In this document: positions 46,351-58,041 of the stretch, piece by piece | Position numbering within the stretch: position 1 is the first letter of the stretch | Layout: each line of letters starts with the position of its first letter | Source: Monomorium pharaonis | Taxonomy: Eukaryota > Arthropoda > Insecta > Hymenoptera > Formicidae | Length of the DNA stretch: 64,000 bases | Direction: 5' to 3' | NCBI RefSeq assembly: GCF_013373865.1 | Contig: NC_050476.1 | Coordinates: forward strand, 12,241,001 to 12,305,000 | Notes under the pieces: generated by a model | The model's input: only the letters and a program-made list of their open reading frames with translations | Told to the model about the DNA's origin: nothing | Database searches by the model: none | Made by a program: the position numbers and the translations under genes

Positions 46351-46651
46351 ATTAGTAGGTATCGGCTGATGCCGATCCTATCGATACGGGCGCCCACTCA
46401 CGTACGTAACTTTAATTAATATACACGTCACTATAAATGTCTACCTGTCGCGACATGTATGAACCGCATGGAAAATATACTGATTTTCCGCTTAGATCCA
46501 CGCACTCTCGCTAGAAAACTTTGGTCCTGTTTGGTCCTTACGCGTATTTTTACAGCCACGACACCTTTTTATAATTTTCTTTCACTTCTTAATCACTTTA
46601 AATTAACTGCATTTGCGGAGCGATCTTTGACACGTCCATCACGGTAGAGAC

Positions 46652-46778
<127 letters not shown>

Positions 46779-47889
46779 AGAGAGAGAGGGAGAGAGAGGT
46801 GTCATACTAAAATGCGCAAAATACTTATCCATAGTATGTTACACTCTTTGTAATAACACAGAAAAATATTCCCCCTTGATGTAACGATTTCACGATAGCT
46901 TAGGCGCGATGCTACGATAATTATGCTCAAAAATTAATGTTCAATATCATGTATTGTTAACACAACGAAGGATTTTCTTTTATAACCATAGAAAACTTAC
47001 AGTTTCTTCTACCTTTAATTGCATTATTAATTACGACAGATTTTCAGTGACTTATAATGTATTAACGACAGAAGAAATTCGAAGTTCTCTATCATATACA
47101 AGAGAAAATCATTTCTAGTTAACCATACTAACGATACTTGACATAACATTGATCTCTAATTACCTATAATTACCGTAGAAGTCGCATCGAATAATTTATC
47201 CTGAAGTCGTTAGATCAAACGTGAATATTTTTCTATCGTGTTATTTTACAAAGGGTGCATATTAGGGATAGTATTTCGTGCATTTCGTAATTCTCTAATA
47301 AGATGGTTACGAAAGGAGAATGTATAAAGAATCAATCGTGATAAATCTTCGTTAATTTAATATTCCATAAAAAACGATGAGAGAATTTGATGCGGCAAAT
47401 ATTATATTATTTGCAGGTTCCATACGTTTCCATCGCCTTCTCTCTTTCAACTTTCTTATTTACAAAAGTTTATTACGATTTAAATTTGTCCTATTTTTAT
47501 TAATAATTTATAATCTCGTCATGTAATCGCGAGTGTGCGTAGCAGCCATCGACGCGAGCTTAGGCACGGTGCGGCGAGATGTGGGAACGGCGACGGCGCC
47601 ACGCTTCTCCTTCTTTCCCCCGCCGCCGCCGGCAGCCAATACTTGAAACAGTAGGCCGTGCTATGGCTCGAGCGGCTCGAGCCCTTCCTTCGGCGCGCAA
47701 GGCGCGCTCTCATTCGCATAATTTAAAAAATTTATATCTCGATTATTAGCAGACCAAACCCACGACAATATTGAACTTTTATGTTCATCTCGATCCCATC
47801 TACCTTTTTATGAACAGTGACCAGTATGCTCTGGGACTCCCTGTATATCATGTATTTGTTTATGTTATATATTTATTTTAATTTTGTTA

Positions 47890-48525
47890 ACTTATACTTT
47901 TCTCGCATACCAAATTCACTATTTATATTATAAAATAATTTTTTATGTTTTAGTTTTATAAAATTATATGTAGGCACATTGTGAATCCCCTTGAACAACA
48001 AACCGGCTTTGCGTGTGTGTGTGCATGTGCATGTGAATCTGTAGAAAATAACTCAAATAAGCTTTTTTGCGCAAGAAATCTCAAGATCACAGATTATTAA
48101 GTTTATTATATTTTTCCGTATACCAATATTCACCACATATATTATGAAATAATTTTTATTTTAGTTTTATAAAATTATATGTAGGCACATTGTGAAGCCC
48201 CTTGAACGACAAACCGGCTTTGGGTGTGTGTGTGTGTGCATGTATATGTGAATGTGTGGAAAATAACTCAAGTGAGCTTTTTTGCGCAAGAGATCACAAG
48301 ATCTTAGAATTATCAAGTTTATTATATTTTTTCGCATACCAATATTCACCACTTACATTACGAAATAATTTTATTTTAATTTTATAAAATTGTATGTAGG
48401 AACATTGTGAAGCCCCTTGAACGACAAACTGGCTTTACGTGTGTGTGTACATGTGATCTGTGGAAAATAATCCAAGTGAGCTTTTTCGCGCAAAAGATTA
48501 CGAGATCTCAGAAATTAGTGTACCA
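47890..48525. repeat. Tandem repeat, three copies of about 212 bp
   Basis: TAGGCACATTGTGA recurs at 47971, 48182 and 48397 (AACATT in the last), with the surrounding 210 bp repeated, including a variable TG run. Satellite-like; no gene. Confidence 0.85.
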
Positions 48526-48967
48526 ATTTTAATCGGAGTAGTCGCAATCGAAAGCTTACATCAATATTATATAACAAAATTGCCATTAGATTTTTGATTA
48601 TGATTTTAGTTTCTGAGATATTTTAATTGAAAGTGAATTTGACAGCTAAATTCCAGATAAAGCTTAGTAGCGGCGTGACATTTGCGCAGTGAAGTTTGCG
48701 TCATTTGCATTATGCAGTAAAATTTTTCATATACTTGGCGTCGCGCCGCTTGATAATTTAAATTTCACTAACATAAATAGTCAGTGTCTGCTGGTATCCA
48801 GATAAAATCATTTAGATAGGACATTTACATGGAGAAATTGACATATCTCAGCTATACCTAAATAGTAGATAAAGATCAGCCTTTAATGATGAAAAGACAG
48901 TCTTTTCATCATCTTAGATAAAAAAAACATATGCTGTCTTACCTAAAAGGTATTTAAAATGTTTTTG
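48526..48967. other. Noncoding DNA with a 27 bp palindrome
   Basis: No gene is seen. A perfect odd palindrome lies at 48886-48912 centred on 48899 (arms ATGATGAAAAGAC). Confidence 0.6.
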
Positions 48968-49028
48968 ATATTGTTACGTCCAGCTGAATAATTTACGCCG
49001 TCCGTCACGAACATACGATGCATCGTGC

Positions 49029-49294
49029 CCATAGAACTTATACTAATGGTAGGGGAATAGCGTATACCGTCCGTATGCCGAAACTGTGTCTAACATCTGT
49101 GCGACAAGGATAGGTAGAACATGACTTGACATGAAATGAGATAGAACTAGTTTTCTGTCTCATTTCATAACTTTTCCTCATAATGCGCATGAGCGGCCGT
49201 ATTTGTAAGTATGAAACAGAACTAGTTTTCTGTCTCACTTCTTGGACACACTTGTACGGGTTCTTTTCCTCTTCCATTAGTATAAGTTCTATGG
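49029..49294. mobile_element. MITE, 266 bp, 6 bp target duplication
   Basis: Ends CCATAGAACTTATACTAATG and the exact complement; flanked by TCGTGC on both sides (49023-49028, 49295-49300). AACTAGTTTTCTGTCTCA occurs twice inside (near 49147 and 49220). The 106-codon frame here is a by-product. Confidence 0.75.
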
Positions 49295-49513
49295 TCGTGC
49301 CGCGAACCGCGTTGCCACAGTAACCAGTGATGAAATGCGGGCCGGGTTTTTCGCGCATGCGCGGCGAGAATAGTAATAAGGCAGTGATGTACGAAATGAC
49401 TAGATTATACCGATTATGGGCGCAAGTCTTGGAGCGCTGTTGGCGGAATTGCAGGAGGGAGGAGGTTAGATAGGTAAGTTGGACAGGTAAGTATAATATT
49501 TATTTATTTATGA

Positions 49514-50939
49514 ATGATGGATTGTCCAAGTAAAGGAGCTATTAAAAAGCATAGGATTAGAGAATTTCAAAATGCTTGGCTAGATGAAAGTATTTTTAAA
49601 GGATGGTTAGTTCCCCATCCCGCTGAAAATAAAGCGCTTTGTATTGCATGCAACAAAACCATCAGATGTTGCAAAACAGATTTGATTAAACATTCACAAA
49701 CGGTTAAACACATTGAAAAAGTAAATTTTTGTAATTTTAAGGCTACTTTTAAAGATATTTTATCACATAAAAAACAGGTTAAACGCGCAGAAATTAAAAT
49801 AGCAACTTTTATCGCAGAGCATAATGTAGCCTTTCAAGTCATGGAGCATTTAATTCCTTTGTTAAAAGATATTTGTATAAAACCTGAAGTTGTGCAAGAC
49901 CTTTCGCTGGCTCGACATAAGTGTGCAAGTATTGTTAAAAATGTTACTGCAAAACGTGAAACTGAAAAAATTGTTGAATATTTAAAAACTAGTAAATTTT
50001 CCATTTTGATAGACGAAAGTACGGATATCTCTGATACAAAATTAACGTGCGTTCTTGTCCGCTACGTATCACCATTAAATAAAAAAATTGTAACTCAATT
50101 ATTAGAATTATTAAATTTAAATGCAACAGACTGTCCCGCAAATAAAATTTTTAAAACGTTTAAAGAAAGTTTAGAAAAACAAAATATTCTTATTAAAAAT
50201 ATTGTTGGATTAACTTGCAATAATGCTTCAGTAATGATCGGATCCAAAAATTCTTCTGAAATTACTTCCTTCTTGCGAAAATTTAATTAGAGGAGTTGCC
50301 ACTTATATTTCGGGCAGTGCAAAGCGATGTGCGATTTTGGGCGAATTTCAAGATTTTTTTAGTGGACAACGAAATAAAATATTAAAATTGTCGGAAACAA
50401 GATGGTTATTTTTAGAAAAGTGCGTTGTTAAACTTTTAGATAACTGAGAAATTTTAAAAAATTATTTTATGTTAGCAACAATAGAATAGATTAAAATCCG
50501 CGGAAATTATATTAAAACATTTGAATGATGTTTTTATCAAAGCATATTTGCTGTTTTTAAAATTTGCACTATATATTTTTTTAATAATTTTAATGTATTA
50601 TTCCAATCTCGTAATATTTTAATTCATAAATTATATAAAAGCAGTCAAAAATTAATTCGTCAAATAGCCGTAAATTTTGTAAATATTGATGTTTTAGAAA
50701 ATATTTCAACTTTAGATTTACTATTGGATAATAAAGATAATATAAAACCTATAAATGATATAAATGTGGGACCAGATTGTGAATGTCTTTTAGAGATTTT
50801 ATCTTTGGAATGCGTGCAACAAATTAGATTGAAATGTTTGGATTTTTATGTTACAGCAGTTCGAGAAATGCTAAAGCATCTACCTTATAAAAATGAACTT
50901 TTTAAACAATTAATTTTTTTAGATCCTAATATTGCTTTA
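49514..50939 (+). pseudogene. hAT transposase, N-terminal and catalytic part
   Basis: ATG 49514 opens a 258-codon frame. A BED-like zinc finger uses C43, C46, H60 and H66, which would bind the element ends. FSILIDESTD gives the first catalytic Asp (D167). In GLTCNNASVMIG the second catalytic Asp is replaced by Asn (N236). The frame stops at 50288. Beyond it, shifted segments keep SGSAKRCAILGEFQDFF, KLSETRWLFLEKCV (the TRW motif) and LFKQLIFLDPNIAL, with stops between them. The LTR at 50940 cuts the gene. The Asn substitution, the stops and the insertion each inactivate it. The domain order matches ZBED-type hAT transposases of about 600-650 residues. Confidence 0.85.
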
Positions 50940-51926
50940 TGTGGGTCGGTTTGGTATCTAGTGTACGTTACTCCCCACTTGAGATGTTCCACCGCGTGGA
51001 GTTCTTTGGTCGCCCTGAAAAGGGCGGTTTATCAGGCGCCCTTATAAGGACGGTTGTCCCTCGTTGGCTGATGCGACGAACTCTTCGTATAGGTCCTGCG
51101 GCTTCACCGGGACCCTAGCGCGATTACTTTGAATCTTCTTCTTGGGGGCCCGTGGAGTCCTTGGCTTCCCAGACGGTGTACTGGGCCAGGAGTCGTCAGA
51201 ACCACCGGAAGACTTAGCCTGAACGCTGGCGTCGACCTTCGGTCGGGTCGGCGTAGTCTGCGTCCCTGTGGTGTGCTGCAGGAAACGTGGCGTCCGGTTG
51301 GTCCGCAGAATCGGCGGAAGGTCCCAGAGAATTAGTTTCCAGGGTAACTTGGTTTCCCCCGGGTCGAGTCTCGGTGTCCTCAGGTCCTTGATCCGGGATG
51401 CTGGTCGCTCCTCCGGCCGGGTCGGCCGGTTGTTCTTCCTTCTTCGCGGCAGGATGCTGCCGTTGAGCACACTCCCAGAAGGAGGCCCTGGGGGAGAGCA
51501 CACTCCCCGAAGGAGGCCCTGGTGCGAGCGCACTCCTCGAAGGAGGTCCGGGTAAGAGCACACTCCACGAAGGAGGCCCTGTTGCGAGCACACTCCGATA
51601 AGGAGGCCCGAGGTCGTCTCGGACGAGCACACTCCGAGAGGGAGGCCCGTCACACACACAAAAGAGAGAGTACAGAGAATACCTTTGATCGTTATCCTCT
51701 CTATGAATCTAGGATTAGATTAGATTATCCAGCGCCGCGGGTGGTCTTTATATAGCCGGGCCGCTGCATCTCACTCCGGAGTGCCGCGGCCGCTCTATCG
51801 GCTGCGCTGCGCACTGCTCCGCTGGCGACTCGCGGCGTGGGCGGTGAGCGCGCGTCGGTTGACGCATCGGTGTACGCCGTGAGCGCATTAGCTCAGGCGC
51901 GCTGCATGAGTGGCGTGACCGCCACA
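50940..51926 (-). repeat. LTR-like element inside the hAT transposase
   Basis: 987 bp, ends TGTGG and CCACA, 5 bp duplication CTTTA (50935-50939, 51927-51931). On the minus strand TATATAAAG lies at 51746-51754, upstream of a 205-codon frame. Confidence 0.7.
51042..51659 (-). CDS. ORF of 205 codons with tandem repeats, unknown
   Basis: Starts at ATG 51659, about 90 bases after a good TATA box on the same strand. The first 80 residues are six repeats of about ten residues (GLLxGVCS type), made by a 30 bp minisatellite at 51467-51655. The rest is basic and Pro-rich, ending APKKKIQSNRARVPVKPQDL and a short acidic tail. I do not recognise it. Its place just downstream of an LTR promoter suggests leader or gag-like sequence trapped in a solo element. 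The alternative is a chance frame kept open by GC content and a 30 bp period. The repeats being a multiple of three also opens other frames. Confidence 0.3.
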   Translation of the reverse strand: MCVTGLPLGVCSSETTSGLLIGVCSQQGLLRGVCSYPDLLRGVRSHQGLLRGVCSPPGPPSGSVLNGSILPRRRKNNRPTRPEERPASRIKDLRTPRLDPGETKLPWKLILWDLPPILRTNRTPRFLQHTTGTQTTPTRPKVDASVQAKSSGGSDDSWPSTPSGKPRTPRAPKKKIQSNRARVPVKPQDLYEEFVASANEGQPSL

Positions 51927-51931
51927 CTTTA

Positions 51932-52390
51932 TATAATGAAGGTAGACATAAAATTAAAAATTAACTTATATTGCTAACCGGTAGAACATAATATTAATAT
52001 AACAAAATTATCGTTTGAATGGACAATTTTACTATTAAGTTTTGATGAGCAACAAAAAAAAACTAGCTTCTTTGTCAATAGATGAAATGTGGGCTAAAAT
52101 ATTACAATCTGAAAATTTTTATGGGACTAAGATGTTCCCAAACTTAGAATTATTAACTCAATTATTAACTAGTCCTTTCTTATCCTCATTCTAATGCTGA
52201 GGCCGAAAAAATATTTTCTATTGTTTTAGATGTCAAATGTAAAAAAAGGAATCGACTATCAAATGATACTGTTTCCTCAATTTGTGTTATTCGATCTAGT
52301 TTACAAGCTCAAAATATAAATTGTACAAACTTTGAAATTGACGCGAGGCATTTAGGACTGCATAACACACAAAATTTATATGGAAACAAT
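51932..52390 (+). pseudogene. hAT transposase, C-terminal dimerisation domain
   Basis: After the LTR the coding resumes with stops (ILSFDEQQKKTSFLSIDEMW near 52032). It reaches SYPHSNAEAEKIFSIVLDV and then KKRNRLSNDTVSSICVIRSS, the conserved hAT C-terminal dimerisation region (Dimer_Tnp_hAT), around 52175-52300. The frame then runs on through AT-rich sequence to a stop near 52504. In active elements this region lets transposase monomers assemble. Here it is separated from the catalytic part by 987 bp of LTR and by frame breaks. It belongs to the same gene as 49514-50939. Confidence 0.8.
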
Positions 52391-53601
52391 GCACATCTGA
52401 TAATGCTTAATTTTTTTTTGTTTTTGTTGCATTTGTTTGCATTTTTACATCTAGCCTCTATTTTTTTATGTATGTTATACATAATTTTTAATATTTGCGT
52501 TTAGAATTTTACTTATATGCCTGTGTTAAAAATATATTGTAGTAATTAAAGCCAAAGATTTAATGTGCAATAATTTTTAATTAAAAATTTTCTTAAAAAA
52601 TTATTTTTTAATACATGCTACATATGATTTTAAATATTATTGTTTCTAAAACCAGGTTGAACACGATTGAGGCCAATCCATCACCTTTTCTGACTGTCTA
52701 ATCTTAGGAATGTTAATTATTGATTTTAATCTTTCTCTTCGAATCTGTTATTACCAGTTTGCATATTCTTATCAGCTTTTCCAGTATTTCCAATTTCTGC
52801 ATTGCCTTCTATATTTCCTCTCTGATAATACTGTTTTGTGTTATATAACTGTACTGTGATAATATGTGTTACATATTGTTAAAAATTAAAGATTTAATAA
52901 TTTTAATTAGTATAGTAATTGTTATATTTGTCATTTTTAACAGATTTAATAAATAAATTAAATTTAATACATATATAACAAGTAAAAATTATTTTTGTAA
53001 TGTAGAAGATATTATATTATAAATTATATTAAATTATATTACAAATTTATCATTAAATTGATTACAAGTATTTTAATTTTATTATATTCTATTAATATAC
53101 TACTATAATATTTTGTGTCTTTGTAACTTTGCAATTTTTTATGTTTAGGATATTATTTTGTATTTTAAAGATAAATTGTTGTTTTATGAATACTGGTAAG
53201 GTTTCTGGCAGTTTTTCCTTACCCTTGCAACAAATGTTGGTATTCTTTAATATTTCTGCCAAAAATAAAATTTTGTTTGTATTGTTAAATATTTGAAATT
53301 ATTTCAACACCTTTTTCCCTTTTAATATTTTTTAAAATTTTTATAGAATAAAATAATTTCTTATAATTATATGTGAGAGTATGTTTGTGTGTGAATATAT
53401 GTATATATATTTGTATGTTGAGAGTATATATGCGTATCTCTGTACATAAATATATCTGTTATTTTTTTTTATTTAAAAAATTTTACATGATTGCATTAGG
53501 GCGATCAACAGTACATCTTTTTTCTTTTATTAACTACTTCACTGCCATCATTCTCGCCGCGCATGCGCGAAAAACTCGGCCCGCATCTCATCACTGACGG
53601 T

Positions 53602-53635
53602 ACCGACGAGATACTATTAATAGTATCTCGTCGGT
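53602..53635. repeat. 34 bp perfect palindrome
   Basis: Arms ACCGACGAGATACTATT and the exact complement with no spacer, six bases past the hAT right end and overlapping its flank. Confidence 0.9.
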
Positions 53636-56408
53636 GCTGACGGTAACCGAACGCTGGCGGATTCACGCGCTCTCGGTGCCGGGACCGGTGTATCACGCGC
53701 TGCGAGCATGCGGCCCGCTCTAGCGGCGCGTCAATTAAAAACACCATTAATGAACCGAATTAGATAAAGAAAAATATCCAAAAGGGGAGTGATCCTCCCC
53801 CTAGCCGGCTTCCCTCTGAGGCGCCACGGCTCTAGATTATTGGTAATAATCGCGCAAATAATCAATTAATTAATTTGATTCATTAATTACTCCTTGGAGA
53901 GGAGGTAAATATGCTCTTGCTGGCGCCGGTGAATTCGCACTCGCGCGGGACCATTTGGAATAGGACAGCAAGGGCCGAACACCTTTATTTAATTAAACGG
54001 GGTAAATTAATTCCGAACAAGGATGAACACGTTGTACCTCCGTAATACCGGAATCTTTTATCCTTAACTCTTTTATGAAAAACTCAATTGAGGAATGCGA
54101 GCGATTTAAAGGAGTGGGCGATAATTGCGCGCCCCGCGACTAAAAAGTACGAATAAGAGGGCAAAATTTCATCTGGCGACCATAAAATAAAAAACGATTA
54201 ATTAGTTATCGAATTAAATGACAGGCGTTAGATGATTTATTGCTCCTCTTTCCGCGCTCTTCACTCTCGAACGCCCTAACTTGCGGGTATATTATAAGTC
54301 GCGATTTTCGGGCGAAATTCGAGATTTTGCCTCTTTCTCTCACGCCGAAAGGCTGTAAGAGTCACTCGTCTTAAATTTGAACTTAGAATATTTCTCTTAT
54401 TTCACGAGTCGGAACTTAAAATTATTTCGATAAACGTAATTTTGAACTTGAAATATTTCTCTTATTTCACGAATCGGAACTTAGAATTATTTCGATAAAA
54501 CACAAAATTTAAACTTAGAATAATTTCGATTGATTCAGGTTGAAGTTAGAATATTTACACGATCTTACTCTAGAGAGACTCAAGGTGGCAATTTCTCCCT
54601 TCATTTATTAATTAGTTTTGCTTTATAATTTGTAAACGGCGATGACCGTTTTTCGCGCGGAACTTTAGCTCGTCGGGAAAAGCCTAGGGCGAAAAAGGCT
54701 CAGAGATAGCAAAACGTGGTTGTCGGTTAACGGCACAAGTTTATTAGTATTTTATCTTACATTAAATTCGCGATTATTTACAACGGTGAATATACAATAA
54801 TCTGGCTGCGCGGTATGTACAATGGTATCTTTACAGTAGTCAGCTACGGTGCGCGTGATGGCTGGCCGATCAGCTGTTTTGACTCGGCGGGCTGTCCGCG
54901 GAGCGCGCGGTGCGGCGGGCGAAACGCGCCTCGAGCTCGTAGCTCGGAATTCGGTGACCGGCGGGTGCGCGGCGCGGGAGCGGTGTTCGGTCTCGGGTGC
55001 TCGGTGATCGGCGAGCGCGCGGTGCGGGAGCGGGCGTCTCGCGTTCCCGAGCTTCCTTAGAATTGCCTCGGCAATTCTGCGAAACGTTGGCTGGTTTCGG
55101 GGAACGGCGTCGGCCCCGAGTACGCTCGGGGGGAGACGGAGAATACTCCGTGCCAGTTACCGGGCCGCGAGAATTTTTCGGTAAGGATGGTAGCTAGCGG
55201 CCGAGAGCTCTCGGCGGAGACAGAGCACGCTCTACCCTGTGGCTTGCCAGCAAAGGGAAAAAAGGAGATCGAGCTAGGCCGAGAACTCTCGGCGATGACG
55301 GAAAACACTCTACCGTGGATCGTAGCTCTAGGTCTGGCTTCTCGTCGGAACGGGTTCGGACGAAATGCGAGAAGTGAAATCTATTGCTGCCGGGCGGCCT
55401 TATATATGGTCCCCGGCAGCTGCTCCGGAATCTTCGGTGGCCCTCGGTCTCCTCTCGGTGAGAGATCCTCTCGGGTCGGGATGCTGCCTCGAGAGGAGGG
55501 AGGAGATATGCTTCCGAGATGTGCGCCATCTCGGTGGCGTGGAGTTCTTATGGCGGGCACGCTTGTTCGATTTTCGGGCCGGCGGGTGGTCGGTTGGGTC
55601 GGCAACGGTGCGGGAAGGTGCGCGCTGCGAAGCGTACATTCTTCCCCGTCAACTGCCCCTACAAAATCTTAGGACTTTAGCGTAGGCGCGGGGCTACTGG
55701 CGCGCTATATGCGTTCCGCCATTCTTGACAGCACTGGAGCGGACACCAACGGCGGTGCCGCTACTAAACCTGGCGCCTCCACCCACACACATGGTGATAG
55801 GTATCCGTTTCCCGTCCTAGACCATTCCACGCTTAGAGTGATCCAGCGTCCTGCGAATAATAAGCGTCACGCGAAGCACCAAACGCGCCGCCCGACAAAA
55901 TCAAATCGAAATCTATTACACTAAGTATCTATTAAATTTATGAGAACTACAGAAATGGCATTTCCCGTTACAGGACGAGAAGATCAACTAATAAAAGTAT
56001 AATTAACTCAAATTCGTATAACCGTGCTGCACCCGCAACTCTCTCTCTGTTTCCACTCGGCAGAGAAGAGCTTAAATTATTATAAAAATACGGAAAAATA
56101 ATAGCTTTCGCGATCCTGACCCCGCCGGACGTAACAATATGATAACTGACAGTTAAATGTGTTGTGTATTGTTCTTTATGCAATATAAGTCGTACTCATA
56201 GTAAATTTTTTTTACATCCGTTATGTCTATCAAAATTCAAATTAAATTGGATACCAGAACACTATGTAGACTTAAAGGAATTGAAGGAATTAAAGGAATT
56301 GAAGTCTCTAGTATATTTTTCGAATGTAAAACAAATTTTTTTAATGCAGTACATTGGCTGCTTTTATCGCTGCACTATAGACTGCTTTTTAGTCAATATT
56401 TTTCTTTA

Positions 56409-58041
56409 TGGATTCCCTTTTGAAAATTACTCAAGAAGCTGACTTTGATATACTTATCAATAATAGACGAATTTTACGACGAATCGACGAGGATGTTTAC
56501 GAAATTCAAGAGTTTTGTTACTCTCAGTGAGAGGCACAAGAAAAGGCGGTTGTCTGTAATCTCAGGCCACCGAAGAGGCTCTGTATCAATAACTCAGGAT
56601 TTTGATGGTTCTAATTCCACAACAGAAGATATGTCAGAGAATGAATCAGGAACAATCAGGAACAATCTATTGATGGTGACAATGAACAAACTTCTGACAG
56701 AGATGAAGAAGTAGAGGGTAGTGAGGAAGAAGTAGTGGACGGTGAAAGTACTGAATAAGAAAAAGAAGAGGAAGGTGACCACGATGAAAACAATGAAGAA
56801 GTAGAAGACGGTAATATTGGATACGATAATATAGAAGAACACACTAATACATAGAGCTCTTCAGAAGATGAGAACGACGAAGTACTACAAAACCTTGCAG
56901 ATATAAAGAAGAGAATATTAAAAAATACATTTTTAGCAACAAATTTAAAACATAAACAGGAAAATTTATTGCTTCAAACATTACGTCAATTTTTTTTCAA
57001 CCTGCTTTGCCTACCCAAGGATACGAGAACGTTATTAAAAATTCCAACTACTGTCGCTACTACGCAAGTTCAATAAATACCTGGGGGAGAGTACCTACAT
57101 ATGGGGTTAAAATGCACACTTAAAAAAAAATTGCAAAATTTTCCTGAAGATATGTTGCCTAATACTGTCGAAATAGATTTTAGTATCGACGGTGCTGAAA
57201 TGTATAGAAGTGGCACAGATCAATTTTGACCTATTCAACATCGGATTTTGAATTTAATTGATAAAAAGCCTGTAATAGCGAGTGTGTTCAAAGGAAAACA
57301 AAAACCATCAAATGCATTTGATTTTTTGCTCAGTTTGTCCAAGAAATTGTGGATATACGTGAAGAACGTGGAATCTTCATACGCAATCGACAGCTTCCGT
57401 TGAATGTCCGGTGTTTTATTGTTGATGCACTTGCAAGGGCGTTTAGTTTAAATCATTATGGGCACACATCATCAAACGCTTGTTCAAAATGCAAAGTTCA
57501 AGGTCATCGTTGCGGAAAACCTGGTTTTCGGGGAGTGATGATTTTTCCAGGGATCGACATCCACCAAGAACGGATGAAGAGTACCGTGATATGGTAGACG
57601 AAGATCACCACAAAGGCCGAAGTTTATTATCTTCGGTGTTAGGATTAGTCACGCAAGTTCCTTTCGAAAGTTTACATCTTGTGTATATAGGAAATGTTAA
57701 GAAAGTTCTTTGCTCATATTGACAGGAAATATGGAAACCTTCAAAATTGAACCTAAGACAACTGGATATTCTTGATTCGAGAATGACGGCACTCACATCA
57801 TATTGTCCCATGGAATTTAATCGCCGCCCAAATAAATTGTCTACGTTCCATCACTTCACTGCATTTAGACAACTGCTACTATATACTGCTCCGGCTGTCC
57901 TGTAAAATATTTTTAGTGAAGAATATTATTACCATTTTATTTTGCTACATTGCGTGATACGCCTTCTCAGTTTTGAAAACGTGGCTGAAGAATTATATCG
58001 CATTCTGCCAAGAAGCTTAGGAGACCTATGTCAATATGTGT
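56409..58041 (+). pseudogene. tnp2/CACTA-like transposase, N-terminal and DDE part
   Basis: From ATG 56409 (MDSLLKITQEADFDIL), across many stops and shifts, the product is an acidic spacer and then NLADIKKRIL, LPKDTRTLLKIPTTV and EYLHMGLKCTL. Next come IDFSIDGAEMYRSGTDQF (first Asp), KPVIASVFKGKQKPSNAFDF, CFIVDALARAF with GHTSSNACSKC (Cys pair), and DEDHHKGRSLLSS. This order is that of Transposase_21 (tnp2) proteins of EnSpm/CACTA-like elements, also widespread in animals. It would cut and join the element DNA in the nucleus. At least six stops show it is dead. An LTR interrupts it at 58042. Family assignment is from memory of motif order. Confidence 0.6.

Larger units (their letters stand above)
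49325..53596 (+). mobile_element. hAT transposon, 4.3 kb, decayed
   Basis: Ends CAGTGATGAAATGCGGGCC and the complement of GGCCCGCATCTCATCACTG are hAT-type inverted repeats extending about 45 bp. The 8 bp flanks ACAGTAAC and ACGGTACC agree at six of eight positions. Inside lies a broken transposase, itself interrupted by an LTR at 50940-51926. Stretch 52400-53540 is AT-rich and empty. Confidence 0.85.
48972..56136 (-). repeat. Solo LTR interrupted by a MITE and a hAT element
   Basis: The ends TGTTACGTCC and GGACGTAACA are inverted and flanked by ATAT (48968-48971, 56137-56140). Removing the MITE (49029-49294) and the hAT element (49325-53596) leaves about 2.6 kb. On the minus strand TATATAAGG lies at 55398-55406 and AATAAA at 54740-54745, the same arrangement as the gypsy LTR copy C. 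A 67 bp direct repeat occurs at 54379-54512. Open frames in 54815-55690 are GC-rich chance frames. Confidence 0.65.

Noticed and set aside
54815..55690. Several overlapping GC-rich frames on both strands
   Set aside because: They overlap each other on both strands inside an LTR with TATA and AATAAA signals; no recognisable motif.
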